From NCBI GenBank assembly GCA_937900135.1, contig CALCDJ010000018.1:4590-68589 (forward strand): a stretch of 64,000 nt of DNA, given 5' to 3'. This DNA comes from an uncultured Blautia sp. (GTDB taxonomy: Bacteria; Bacillota; Clostridia; Lachnospirales; Lachnospiraceae). Each line of letters opens with the position of its first letter. Position 1 is the stretch's first letter. The notes under the pieces are model-generated. The model ran no database searches. It saw nothing but the letters and a program-made list of their open reading frames with translations, and was not told the origin of the DNA. The translations under genes were made by a program, and so were the position numbers. This document shows, one piece after another, positions 33,519 to 41,555 of this stretch.

Positions 33519-35066
33519 ATGCAGATAAGAATTGATAAGCCATATTTATGGATTCCCACAGATAAACATGAGAGAGAAGAAAAACTGCATTTTTATCTGG
33601 ACGGAGAAAAAATCCATGAGGCAGATATTTGTCTTGGAACAAAAGAAAAGGGATATATGACCTATATGGATGTTCATAAATATCTTGGAAAGACCGTGGA
33701 AATCCAATGTGGCAGTGAAGAGAAATTACAGGAACTGTTTTGCAGCGGGGAGCTTCCAGCAGAGGAGTATCCATATCGCCCCTTACTGCACTTTGCTCCC
33801 AGAAGCGGCTGGCATAACGATCCCAATGGGATGATTTACGCCGATGGACGATACCATCTGTTTTACCAGTGGAATCCTTATGGGGTGACCTGGGGGAATA
33901 TGCACTGGGGACATGCAGTAAGTGAAGATCTAAGCACCTGGGAAGATTGGGGTCCTGCCCTTGTTCCGGACAAAAATGGAACCGTGTATTCCGGATGCGC
34001 CATTCAGGATCATGACAATGTATCCGGACTTGGCAAGGATGCGCTGCTGTTTTATTACACAGCGGCAGGGGGCCGAAATCAGTGGTCAACAGATGAGGGA
34101 AATCGGTTCTGTCAGAGACTGGCCTATTCTCTGGATGGGGGTAAAACTCTGAAGCTGACAGAACATGTATGTGTTCCTTTTGTGGTAAATGAAAACCGGG
34201 ATCCGAAGGTGTTCTATCATGAGGAAAGCCAGGGATACATCATGATCCTTTATCTGGATGGCAATGCATTTGCCATTTATCGTTCAGACAATCTTCTGGA
34301 CTGGAAGGAAACACAGAAGTTTGAAATTCCTGGAATGTGGGAGTGTCCAGATCTCTTTTCTCTTCCGGTGAAGAACCAGCCAGGGGAAAAACAGTGGGTA
34401 TTCTGGTCCGCAGACGGATATTATATGGTTGGGGATTTTGATGGATATCAATTTCTTCCCAGAGAAGAGCGGAAAATGGCATACAGTTCCAGACTTCCCT
34501 ATGCAGCTCAGACTTTTTCCGGTACAGGAGACCGTGTCATCAGTATGGCTTGGCTTCGGATGAAAAACACAAGAGGAAATTACTGTGGCCTTATGTCTCT
34601 TCCAACTGTATTATCTCTATATAAAGAGACCGATGGATACCGGATCTGCTTTGACCTGGTGGAAGAGCTTTCCAGAAGAGAAGAAGAGTGGAAGACCCTG
34701 GATGGTATGGAAATCTGTTCCAACGGGAAAGGAATTCGTCTCCTTCTGGAATCAGATGGGACACAGACAGGAGAGTGGCGTTTGAACCTTGGAAAACTCC
34801 GTGTCAGTGTGGACTTTACAAATGGAAGTATCTGCGCTCTTCAGGAGGATGGCTGGACAGTGGCTGCCCAGGCCTTCTTTGAAAAAGAAAAAAAGCAGCA
34901 GATTTCTATGATCATTGATCAGGAAGCCATTGAATTTTTTGCAGAAGATGGTAAAATCTATGGTGTGGCAGAATTGGAGGAAAACATTCTGGGAAAAAGA
35001 CTGATTGTGACAAGTTCAGAAAGTCCCCGAGTTTCCTGCCGTTGGTGCACATATAAAAATGACTGA
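33519..35066 (+). CDS. GH32 beta-fructofuranosidase, intracellular
   Basis: 515 residues. An N-terminal extension of about 90 residues precedes the GH32 five-bladed propeller. Catalytic motifs: nucleophile Asp in SGWHNDPNGMIY (His instead of the usual Met), stabilising Asp in ENRDPKVF, acid/base Glu in GMWECPDLFSL. A beta-sandwich domain closes the protein. There is no signal peptide, so it acts on imported sucrose or short fructo-oligosaccharides in the cytosol. ATG at 33519 follows AGAAAGG. Same operon as the transporter. Confidence 0.94.
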   Translation: MQIRIDKPYLWIPTDKHEREEKLHFYLDGEKIHEADICLGTKEKGYMTYMDVHKYLGKTVEIQCGSEEKLQELFCSGELPAEEYPYRPLLHFAPRSGWHNDPNGMIYADGRYHLFYQWNPYGVTWGNMHWGHAVSEDLSTWEDWGPALVPDKNGTVYSGCAIQDHDNVSGLGKDALLFYYTAAGGRNQWSTDEGNRFCQRLAYSLDGGKTLKLTEHVCVPFVVNENRDPKVFYHEESQGYIMILYLDGNAFAIYRSDNLLDWKETQKFEIPGMWECPDLFSLPVKNQPGEKQWVFWSADGYYMVGDFDGYQFLPREERKMAYSSRLPYAAQTFSGTGDRVISMAWLRMKNTRGNYCGLMSLPTVLSLYKETDGYRICFDLVEELSRREEEWKTLDGMEICSNGKGIRLLLESDGTQTGEWRLNLGKLRVSVDFTNGSICALQEDGWTVAAQAFFEKEKKQQISMIIDQEAIEFFAEDGKIYGVAELEENILGKRLIVTSSESPRVSCRWCTYKND

Positions 35067-35103
35067 AAAATCAGAGGATTTTGGAATCTAGTTGGAGAGT
35101 TTT

Positions 35104-36102
35104 ATGGCGACAATTAAGGATGTAGCTTTGGATGCAGGAGTGGCAGTAGGTACGGTATCCAAGGTGATCAATGGACAATATGTAAGTGAAAAAAACAGGC
35201 AGAAGGTGGAAGCGTCTATTAAGAAGCTAGGGTATCAGATGAATTATTACGCCCGTGGACTGAAGACCCAAAGAACCAATACCGTGGCAGCGATTGTGCC
35301 GGATATTGTGAATCCCTTTTTTGCAATCTGGGTTTATCATATTGAACAGGAGCTTTATCGCCATGGATATAAAATGCTGCTTTGCAGTACACAGGGAACA
35401 GTAGAAAAAGAAGCCGATTATTTTAAGATGGCATCTCAGAATAAAGTGGATGGAATTATCTGTGTTACGTATCGGGATGCAGATTCTTATGTAAGTGAAG
35501 AAATTCCTATTATTTCCCTGGACCGTCATTTTGAGAAGCGGGTAAGCTGTATTGCTTCTGATAATTATCATGGAGGGGAGCTGGCAGCAGAGAAGATGAT
35601 TTCCACAGGAAGCCGGAATCTTTTGTATCTTAGAACCGGTTCGCCCACAGGAGAAACCATGAAAAGGGGTCTTGGCTTTACCGATGTGTGTAAAGCAAAG
35701 GGGATTCCCTGCCAGACATTGGATTTGGGAGATGATTTTGATCTCTTTGAGGATGGAGCAAGTTCCATTGATGAAGTTATCTGTGATTTTCTGGTGGCAG
35801 CCAGACGATCTGGAAAAATGCGCTATGACGGAATTTATACCAGTACAGATTCTCTGGCCTATATTCTTCACCGGCAGATGCAGAAGCTGGGAATTCCTGT
35901 TCCAGAAGAGGTGCAGATTGTAGGGCATGATGGGATTCGGTGGATGAACAGAGGCGGATATATGGTATCCACCATTGTGCAGCCCATTGAAGAAATGGCA
36001 AAAAAAAGTGTGGAACTGATTTTGAAAAAAATTCAGGGAGAAGAGATAGATACTCTGACGATTCTGCCGGTACGTTTTGCAGATGGAGGAACAACAAGAT
36101 AA
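35104..36102 (+). CDS. LacI-family regulator of the fructoside operon
   Basis: About 332 residues. The N-terminal helix-turn-helix with hinge reads ATIKDVALDAGVAVGTVSKV then INGQYVSEKNRQKVEASIKK; the rest is the periplasmic-binding-protein-like effector domain (VAAIVPDIVNPFFAIWVYHI). GGAGAG lies just before the ATG. Last gene of the operon and probably the repressor acting at the two CG-centred operators upstream of the binding-protein gene. Confidence 0.93.
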   Translation: MATIKDVALDAGVAVGTVSKVINGQYVSEKNRQKVEASIKKLGYQMNYYARGLKTQRTNTVAAIVPDIVNPFFAIWVYHIEQELYRHGYKMLLCSTQGTVEKEADYFKMASQNKVDGIICVTYRDADSYVSEEIPIISLDRHFEKRVSCIASDNYHGGELAAEKMISTGSRNLLYLRTGSPTGETMKRGLGFTDVCKAKGIPCQTLDLGDDFDLFEDGASSIDEVICDFLVAARRSGKMRYDGIYTSTDSLAYILHRQMQKLGIPVPEEVQIVGHDGIRWMNRGGYMVSTIVQPIEEMAKKSVELILKKIQGEEIDTLTILPVRFADGGTTR

Positions 36103-36151
36103 AAAAAGATGCATCTTTGCTTGAAAAACAGCAGAGGATGCATCTTTTTTT
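36103..36151. terminator. Bidirectional terminator
   Basis: AAAAAGATGCATC and GATGCATCTTTTTTT enclose a loop of about 25 bases; it serves the LacI gene and the convergent PHP gene. Confidence 0.85.
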
Positions 36152-36162
36152 GTCAGACAGAA

Positions 36163-36879
36163 TCAGATATGTTCCTGGAGAAAAACTTTCAGGCGCGGTA
36201 GCTGGTTGTTATAAATCAGATGCTCTGGAAACATTGCCTGATGTACAAATTCTGAGCTGTAGGTGAAATCACCAATATGCTGGATGCCATGGCTGTCGCT
36301 GGAAAGAAGGATTGGCGCCTGATATTTGATACAGCAGGACAAAAGCTCCAGATTGTTGGCTGAAGTATCTCCCCGGTAACCATAGGGAGCCAGGGACGCC
36401 TCATTAATTTCCAGAAGTACATAGTGTTCTTTTGCACAGGCAACCAGAGTATCGTAATCCACAGGATAAAGGGGATGGTCACAGTGACCAAGAAGTTTGA
36501 CATGGGGATTTTCCATGGCTCTGGTGAATGCCTGGGTATTTTCTGCACAGGAGCCGGGTCTGTAATTCTGGGCATGCATACTGGCGATGGCATAATCCAG
36601 CTGCTCAAGAAGTTCGTCTCCAAGGTCCAGAGTACCGTTGGAATCCAAAATATTCAGTTCCGCTCCATATAATAAATCAATTCCAAATCGCTTTTTGGGA
36701 GAAAAGGTCAGGCTGCGAAAATAGGAAGGGGTACCGGCGCCCAGAGTAGCAGGGCCGTGGTCTGTGATACCAAGAAGCTTTAAGCCTTTCTGTGCAGCTG
36801 CTTTTGCCATATGGGATATTGTGCAGGAAGTTCCATGACCGCTTGCAATGGAATGGGTATGCATATCAGAAAGATACAT
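36163..36879 (-). CDS. PHP-domain phosphoesterase (YcdX-like)
   Basis: 238 residues. Metal-binding motifs in order: DMHTHS, GITDHGPA, a Glu in YGAELNI, SMHAQNY, LGHCDHP and SSDSHGI, forming the trinuclear metal site of YcdX-type PHP hydrolases. These release phosphate from small phosphorylated metabolites. AAAGGAG precedes the ATG. It lies between the fructoside operon and the propanediol locus and is not obviously part of either. Confidence 0.9.
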   Translation of the reverse strand: MYLSDMHTHSIASGHGTSCTISHMAKAAAQKGLKLLGITDHGPATLGAGTPSYFRSLTFSPKKRFGIDLLYGAELNILDSNGTLDLGDELLEQLDYAIASMHAQNYRPGSCAENTQAFTRAMENPHVKLLGHCDHPLYPVDYDTLVACAKEHYVLLEINEASLAPYGYRGDTSANNLELLSCCIKYQAPILLSSDSHGIQHIGDFTYSSEFVHQAMFPEHLIYNNQLPRLKVFLQEHI

Positions 36880-36980
36880 CCATTTACGCTCCTTTCTTAA
36901 AAAAAGTTCCTACGATTTAGTATGACAGAGGAAAAAGTTATTGTCAATACAAAATAAAGGAGAGACAATAAAAACAAAGG

Positions 36981-37014
36981 AAAAACACATACAAAAACCA
37001 CAAAAAACCACATA
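36981..37014 (+). promoter_or_regulatory. Triple A-rich repeat upstream of the GRE promoter
   Basis: Three tandem units, AAAAACACAT, AAAAACCACA and AAAAACCACAT, at 10-12 base spacing, ending 28 bases before the -35. The same three-unit layout recurs upstream of the aldolase promoter, so it is a likely binding site for one regulator, perhaps the DeoR protein of this locus. Confidence 0.55.
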
Positions 37015-37042
37015 AATAAAAGATGAATTATGTTGGATTTTG

Positions 37043-37071
37043 TTGACATTACCAACCTGGGGCGGTATAAT
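37043..37071 (+). promoter_or_regulatory. Promoter of the glycyl radical dehydratase operon
   Basis: TTGACA, 17 bases, TATAAT: full consensus at both boxes. The leader of about 130 bases begins with the palindrome ATGTATACAT (37080-37089) and contains a CAGGCT/AGCCTG hairpin. Such a strong core promoter implies tight repression. Confidence 0.88.
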
Positions 37072-37206
37072 GAATTTATATGTATACATGGCGGAAGAGG
37101 GGAAAACGGGGAATGCGGATATCCATGAAGGACAGGCTGCGGAGAGCCTGCAAGGTTGGATTTTCTTGTGACTTCTAAATTTTACCCGCTGTGAGAAAGG
37201 AGAAAT

Positions 37207-39732
37207 ATGGATTCATTTATCCAGACAGATATTCCGAAGACAGCAAGAATTACCAGACTGGTGGATCACCTGTACGAGAATATGCCGGTGATTGAGTCTG
37301 CAAGAGCGAAGCTGATCACAGAATCCTATAAGGAAACCGAAGGGCTTCCCATGATCACCCGTCGTGCCAGGGCCTTTGCCCATATTCTTCGTCATATCCC
37401 TATTATTATTCGTGACGACGAATTAATTGTAGGAAGCAGCACCCTTGCGCCAAGAGGCTGCCAGACCTACCCGGAATTTTCTTTTGAGTGGCTGGAAGCA
37501 GAACTGGACACGGTGGAAACCAGAAGTGCGGATCCCTTTTATATTGCAGAAGAAACAAAAGAGGAGCTTCGCAAGGTACATACCTACTGGAGGGGAAAGA
37601 CCACCAGTGAACTGGCTACCTCCTACATGGCGCCGGAAGCGATCCGCGCCATTGAGCACAATATTTTTACACCGGGCAACTATTTTTATAATGGTGTTGG
37701 CCATGTAACGGTGAAGTACGAAGAGGTGCTGGCGATCGGTTATGAAGGGATTATGGCCAAAGCTCAGGCAGAACTGGAAAAGTGTCAGGTGGGCGATGGA
37801 GATTATGCCAGACGTTCCCGCTTCCTGGAGGCAGTGATCTTAAGCTGCCAGGCAGTGATGGAGTATGCGCAGAGATATGCACAGCTTGCTTATCATATGG
37901 CTGAAGAATGTGAAGAGCCAGAGAGAAAGGCAGAACTTCTTCAGATAGCCAGAAACTGCAGCTGTGTTCCGGCGAAGGGGGCTTCTGGTTTTTATGAGGC
38001 TTGCCAGTCCTTCTGGTTTGTACAGCAGTTGATCCAACTGGAGTCCAGCGGTCATTCCATTTCTCCGGGACGTTTTGATCAGTATATGTATCCTTATTAT
38101 AAGAAGGATCTGGAGCAGGGAACGATTAGCAGGGAGTTTGCCCAGGAACTGATGGACTGTATCTGGGTGAAACTCAATGATCTGAATAAATGCAGAGACG
38201 CGGCTTCAGCAGAAGGCTTTGCAGGGTACAGTCTGTTTCAGAATCTCATTGCCGGCGGCCAGAATAAGGATGGGGAGGATGTGACCAACGATCTGTCCTT
38301 TATGTGTATTCAGGCATCTATGCATGTACGGCTGCCGCAGCCCTCTCTTTCTGTGAGAGTTTGGAACGGTTCGCCCCATGAATTTCTTATTAAGGCGGCT
38401 GAGCTGACCAGAACAGGAATCGGTCTTCCGGCCTATTATAATGATGAGGTGATCATCCCGGCCTTGCAGAATCGGGGACTTACTCTGGAGGATGCCAGAG
38501 AATACAATATCATTGGCTGTGTGGAACCACAGAAGGCAGGAAAAACAGAGGGATGGCATGATGCCGCATTCTTTAATATGTGCCGGCCGCTGGAACTTGT
38601 ATTTTCCAATGGAATGGATAAGGGAGAACTGGTGGGAATCCGTACCGGTGAAGTTACAGAGATGACCACCTTTGACCAGTTTTATGATGCTTACAAGAAA
38701 CAGATGGAATACTGCATTTCTCTTCTTGTGAATGCGGATAATGCCATTGACGTGGCTCATGCAGAAAGATGTCCTTTGCCATTTTTGTCCAGTATGGTGG
38801 ATGACTGCTTAAAAAGAGGAAAAACGGTGCAGGAAGGCGGCGCCGTATATAATTTTACCGGTCCTCAGGGATTTGGAATTGCCAATATGGCAGACTCCCT
38901 GTTTGCAGTAAAGAAACTTGTTTTTGAAGAAAAAAAGATTTCCATGGAGGAACTGAAGGAAGCTCTGATCTGGAACTTTGGAAAAGGACTGGATACACAG
39001 AGCCTGCAGGATATGACAGAAGGAATCCTCAAGGAATTCGTTCGCCATGGAAAAACTGTGGATGAAGAAACCGTTTCTTCTATTATAAATGTGCTCCGTG
39101 ACATGCATCCGGATCAGGAAAAAACAAGGCGTTACGAAGAAATCCATCAGATGCTGGATCAAGTGCCTAAATTTGGAAATGACATTCCGGAAGTGGATTA
39201 TTTTGCAAGAGATGTGGCATACACCTATACCCGTCCTCTTCAGAATTATAAAAACCCAAGAGGAGGACAATTCCAGGCAGGATTATATCCGGTATCAGCG
39301 AATGTGCCCCTGGGAGGACAGACTGGCGCTACGCCAGATGGACGTTATGCCCATACTCCGGTGGCAGATGGAGTTTCCCCATCTGCGGGAAAGGATGTCA
39401 ATGGTCCTACGGCAGCAGCAACTTCTGTATCAAGATTGGATCATTTTATCGTATCCAATGGAACATTGTTTAATCAGAAATTCCATCCTTCTGCATTGTC
39501 AGGAAGAGAAGGACTGGAGAAGTTTGTGGCTCTGATCCGTTCTTATTTTGACCAGAAGGGAATGCATATGCAGTTCAACGTTGTGGACAGAGAAACCCTG
39601 CTGGACGCACAGGAGCATCCGGAGAAATATAAACACCTGGTGGTGCGCGTTGCAGGCTATAGCGCGCTGTTTACAACCCTTTCCCGTTCCCTTCAGGATG
39701 ATATTATCCGAAGGACGGAGCAGGGATTTTGA
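37207..39732 (+). CDS. Glycyl radical diol dehydratase (B12-independent 1,2-propanediol dehydratase)
   Basis: 841 residues, the size of propanediol/glycerol-type glycyl radical enzymes. Thiyl Cys438 sits in NIIGCVEPQKAGKTEGWHD. Gly817, which carries the radical, is in VVRVAGYSALFTTLSRSLQD. Dehydrates (S)-1,2-propanediol, or glycerol, to the aldehyde by radical chemistry and is oxygen-sensitive. The GCVEPQ motif is also shared by choline lyase and glycerol dehydratase; context (activase, aldolase, Pdu genes) points to propanediol. It has no separate N-terminal encapsulation extension. AAAGGAG precedes the ATG. Followed after 14 bases by its activase. Confidence 0.92.
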   Translation: MDSFIQTDIPKTARITRLVDHLYENMPVIESARAKLITESYKETEGLPMITRRARAFAHILRHIPIIIRDDELIVGSSTLAPRGCQTYPEFSFEWLEAELDTVETRSADPFYIAEETKEELRKVHTYWRGKTTSELATSYMAPEAIRAIEHNIFTPGNYFYNGVGHVTVKYEEVLAIGYEGIMAKAQAELEKCQVGDGDYARRSRFLEAVILSCQAVMEYAQRYAQLAYHMAEECEEPERKAELLQIARNCSCVPAKGASGFYEACQSFWFVQQLIQLESSGHSISPGRFDQYMYPYYKKDLEQGTISREFAQELMDCIWVKLNDLNKCRDAASAEGFAGYSLFQNLIAGGQNKDGEDVTNDLSFMCIQASMHVRLPQPSLSVRVWNGSPHEFLIKAAELTRTGIGLPAYYNDEVIIPALQNRGLTLEDAREYNIIGCVEPQKAGKTEGWHDAAFFNMCRPLELVFSNGMDKGELVGIRTGEVTEMTTFDQFYDAYKKQMEYCISLLVNADNAIDVAHAERCPLPFLSSMVDDCLKRGKTVQEGGAVYNFTGPQGFGIANMADSLFAVKKLVFEEKKISMEELKEALIWNFGKGLDTQSLQDMTEGILKEFVRHGKTVDEETVSSIINVLRDMHPDQEKTRRYEEIHQMLDQVPKFGNDIPEVDYFARDVAYTYTRPLQNYKNPRGGQFQAGLYPVSANVPLGGQTGATPDGRYAHTPVADGVSPSAGKDVNGPTAAATSVSRLDHFIVSNGTLFNQKFHPSALSGREGLEKFVALIRSYFDQKGMHMQFNVVDRETLLDAQEHPEKYKHLVVRVAGYSALFTTLSRSLQDDIIRRTEQGF

Positions 39733-39746
39733 AGAAAGGGATAATC

Positions 39747-40538
39747 ATGGATTATTTGGAAAGAAAAGGCAGGATCTTTGATGTCCAGCGTTATTCTATC
39801 CACGATGGGCCTGGAATCCGTACGATTGTGTTTCTGAAGGGATGCGTCCTGAGATGCCGCTGGTGCTGCAATCCGGAATCCCAGGAATATGCTATTCAGA
39901 GTATGATGGTTCAGGGGGAAGAAAAAGTCATAGGCAGAGATGTTACGGTCAGAGAGATGATTCAGGAAGTAGAAAAGGACCGGGCTTATTATTACCGTTC
40001 CGGAGGAGGGATGACCCTTTCCGGAGGCGAATGTCTTTGCCAGCCGGAATTTTCCAGAGATCTTTTGCGGGCAGCAAAAGAACGGGGGATCTCAACGGCT
40101 ATTGAAAGTATGGCTTGTGCCCCCTATGAAAAGCTGGAATCGCTGCTCCCTTATCTGGATTTATATCTGATGGATATCAAACATACCGATTCAGAAAAGC
40201 ACAGGAGATTTACCGGGAAATCCAATGAATTGATGTTGGAAAATGCCAGAAAGGTAGCGCTTTCCGGACAGACGGAACTGGTGATCCGGGTTCCGGTGAT
40301 TCCTACATTTAATGATTCAGTGGAGGAGATACAGGGAATCGCTTCTTTTGCTTCAACCCTGCCAGGTGTGAAGAAGATTCATCTTCTTCCTTATCATCGC
40401 CTGGGACAGGATAAATATGCGGGGCTTGGAAGAGGATATCCTATGGAAGGGATTCAGCCTCCCGATATGGAACATATGGAAACACTGAAAAAAGCCGTTC
40501 ATGGGATTTGTTCCCTGGATTGTCAAATTGGTGGATAA
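39747..40538 (+). CDS. Glycyl radical enzyme activase (radical SAM)
   Basis: 263 residues. The radical SAM cluster motif CxxxCxxC is CVLRCRWC, preceded by IHDGPGIRTIVFLKG; GGGMTLSGGECL is the SAM-binding strand. It abstracts hydrogen from Gly817 of the neighbouring dehydratase. It is shorter than typical glycerol- or propanediol-dehydratase activases: the ferredoxin-like insert with extra Cys clusters after the SAM motif is missing, as in pyruvate formate-lyase activase. Start at ATG 39747 after GAAGAAAGGG; an earlier TTG overlaps the dehydratase stop. Confidence 0.92.
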   Translation: MDYLERKGRIFDVQRYSIHDGPGIRTIVFLKGCVLRCRWCCNPESQEYAIQSMMVQGEEKVIGRDVTVREMIQEVEKDRAYYYRSGGGMTLSGGECLCQPEFSRDLLRAAKERGISTAIESMACAPYEKLESLLPYLDLYLMDIKHTDSEKHRRFTGKSNELMLENARKVALSGQTELVIRVPVIPTFNDSVEEIQGIASFASTLPGVKKIHLLPYHRLGQDKYAGLGRGYPMEGIQPPDMEHMETLKKAVHGICSLDCQIGG

Positions 40539-40546
40539 AAAACAAT

Positions 40547-40626
40547 AAAAACAACATGGAAAAACCAACAAAAACAACATGAAACAACAGGTTCTACTTG
40601 ACTTCTCAAGGGAAATGAGTTAAAAT
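40547..40626 (+). promoter_or_regulatory. Triple A-rich repeat and promoter of the aldolase-BMC operon
   Basis: AAAAACAACATGG, AAAAACCAAC and AAAAACAACATG (40547-40581) copy the layout of the repeats upstream of the GRE gene. Sixteen bases later come TTGACT, 17 bases and TAAAAT (40598-40626). The repeats lie upstream of the -35, a position more usual for activation. Confidence 0.65.
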
Positions 40627-40655
40627 CCCTTTAGAAATAAAAATAAACCCAACAC

Positions 40656-40680
40656 GATTCTGCCATAAATTGACAGAATC
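40656..40680 (+). other. 5' UTR hairpin of the aldolase-BMC mRNA
   Basis: GATTCTG and CAGAATC pair perfectly around an 11-base loop; no T-tract follows. Likely an mRNA 5' stabiliser. A short AAGCGCTT palindrome, a weak cre-like match, lies before the ribosome binding site. Confidence 0.5.
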
Positions 40681-40712
40681 AAAAAACCAAAGCGCTTAAG
40701 GAGGAAGAAAGC

Positions 40713-41525
40713 ATGGTAAACGAATTTGAAATCAAAAAACAGATCTGTGACATCGGTAGAAGAATCTACAACCGCAACATGGTGGCTGCAAACGACGGTA
40801 ACATTTCCGTTAAGTTAAACGACAATGAATTCCTTTGCACACCAACAGGTGTATCCAAAGGTTTCATGACACCAGAGTATATCTGTAAAGTGGATGCGGA
40901 AGGAAATGTAATCCAGGCAAACCCGGGCTTCAAACCATCTTCTGAAATCAAAATGCATATGAGAGTATATCAGAAGAGACCAGATGTTGGTTCTGTTGTA
41001 CATGCTCATCCTGTATATGCAACATCTTTTGCAATCGCAGGCATCCCGCTGACACAGCCGATCATGCCGGAAGCAGTTATCGCACTTGGATGTGTTCCGA
41101 TCGCTGAATACGGTACACCTTCCACAAACGAAATTCCGGACAGACTGGAAAAATACCTTCCATATTTCGACGCGGTTCTTCTGGAGAGCCACGGAGCACT
41201 GACCTGGTCTACAGACCTGAACGCTGCATACATGAAAATGGAATCTGTTGAATTCTACGCTCAGCTTCTGTATCAGAGCAAACTGCTTGGCGGTCCTAAG
41301 GAATTCGACAAAGAAACAATCCAGAAACTGTATGAAATCAGAAGAAAAATGGGTCTTCCAGGAAAACATCCGGCAGATCTGTGCCTGAATAAAGATGGCC
41401 TGAACTGCCACAACTGTGGCGGATGTATGGTTGCTCATGCAGCAGAAGCAGAAGCAACTACAGCAGACGCTGATCTGGTAGCAAACATCACAAAACAGGT
41501 AATGGCTCAGTTAGGTCTGAAATAA
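40713..41525 (+). CDS. Class II aldolase (fuculose/rhamnulose-phosphate type) with C-terminal encapsulation peptide
   Basis: 270 residues. Catalytic core: AANDGNISVKL, TPTGVSKG, SSEIKMH (Glu), Zn ligands in VVHAHPVYAT and ESHGALTW. A roughly 50-residue extension has a Cys cluster (CLNKDGLNCHNCGGC) and ends in an amphipathic helix, ADLVANITKQVMAQLGL, like the encapsulation peptides of the other cargo here. It would cleave L-fuculose- or L-rhamnulose-1-phosphate to DHAP and L-lactaldehyde. This gene type defines the fucose/rhamnose (GRM5-like) propanediol microcompartments. AAGGAGG precedes the ATG. Confidence 0.92.
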   Translation: MVNEFEIKKQICDIGRRIYNRNMVAANDGNISVKLNDNEFLCTPTGVSKGFMTPEYICKVDAEGNVIQANPGFKPSSEIKMHMRVYQKRPDVGSVVHAHPVYATSFAIAGIPLTQPIMPEAVIALGCVPIAEYGTPSTNEIPDRLEKYLPYFDAVLLESHGALTWSTDLNAAYMKMESVEFYAQLLYQSKLLGGPKEFDKETIQKLYEIRRKMGLPGKHPADLCLNKDGLNCHNCGGCMVAHAAEAEATTADADLVANITKQVMAQLGLK

Positions 41526-41555
41526 AAACGGAAACAATTAAAGGAGGACAATCTC

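Noticed and set aside
32887..34089. 400-residue minus-strand open frame
   Set aside because: It lies antisense to the permease and GH32 genes, whose motifs are unambiguous; its His/Cys/Arg-rich composition is typical of a shadow frame.
37207..39732. Choline trimethylamine-lyase or pyruvate formate-lyase as identity of the glycyl radical enzyme
   Set aside because: The GCVEPQ motif excludes PFL. Choline lyase shares it, but the adjacent deoxy-sugar aldolase, PduP, PduL and Pdu-type shell genes favour propanediol, and no choline-specific genes are present. Active-site residues were not checked by alignment.
40547..40581. CRISPR-like repeat array
   Set aside because: Repeat units are short, A-rich and without spacers or cas genes; an operator is more plausible.
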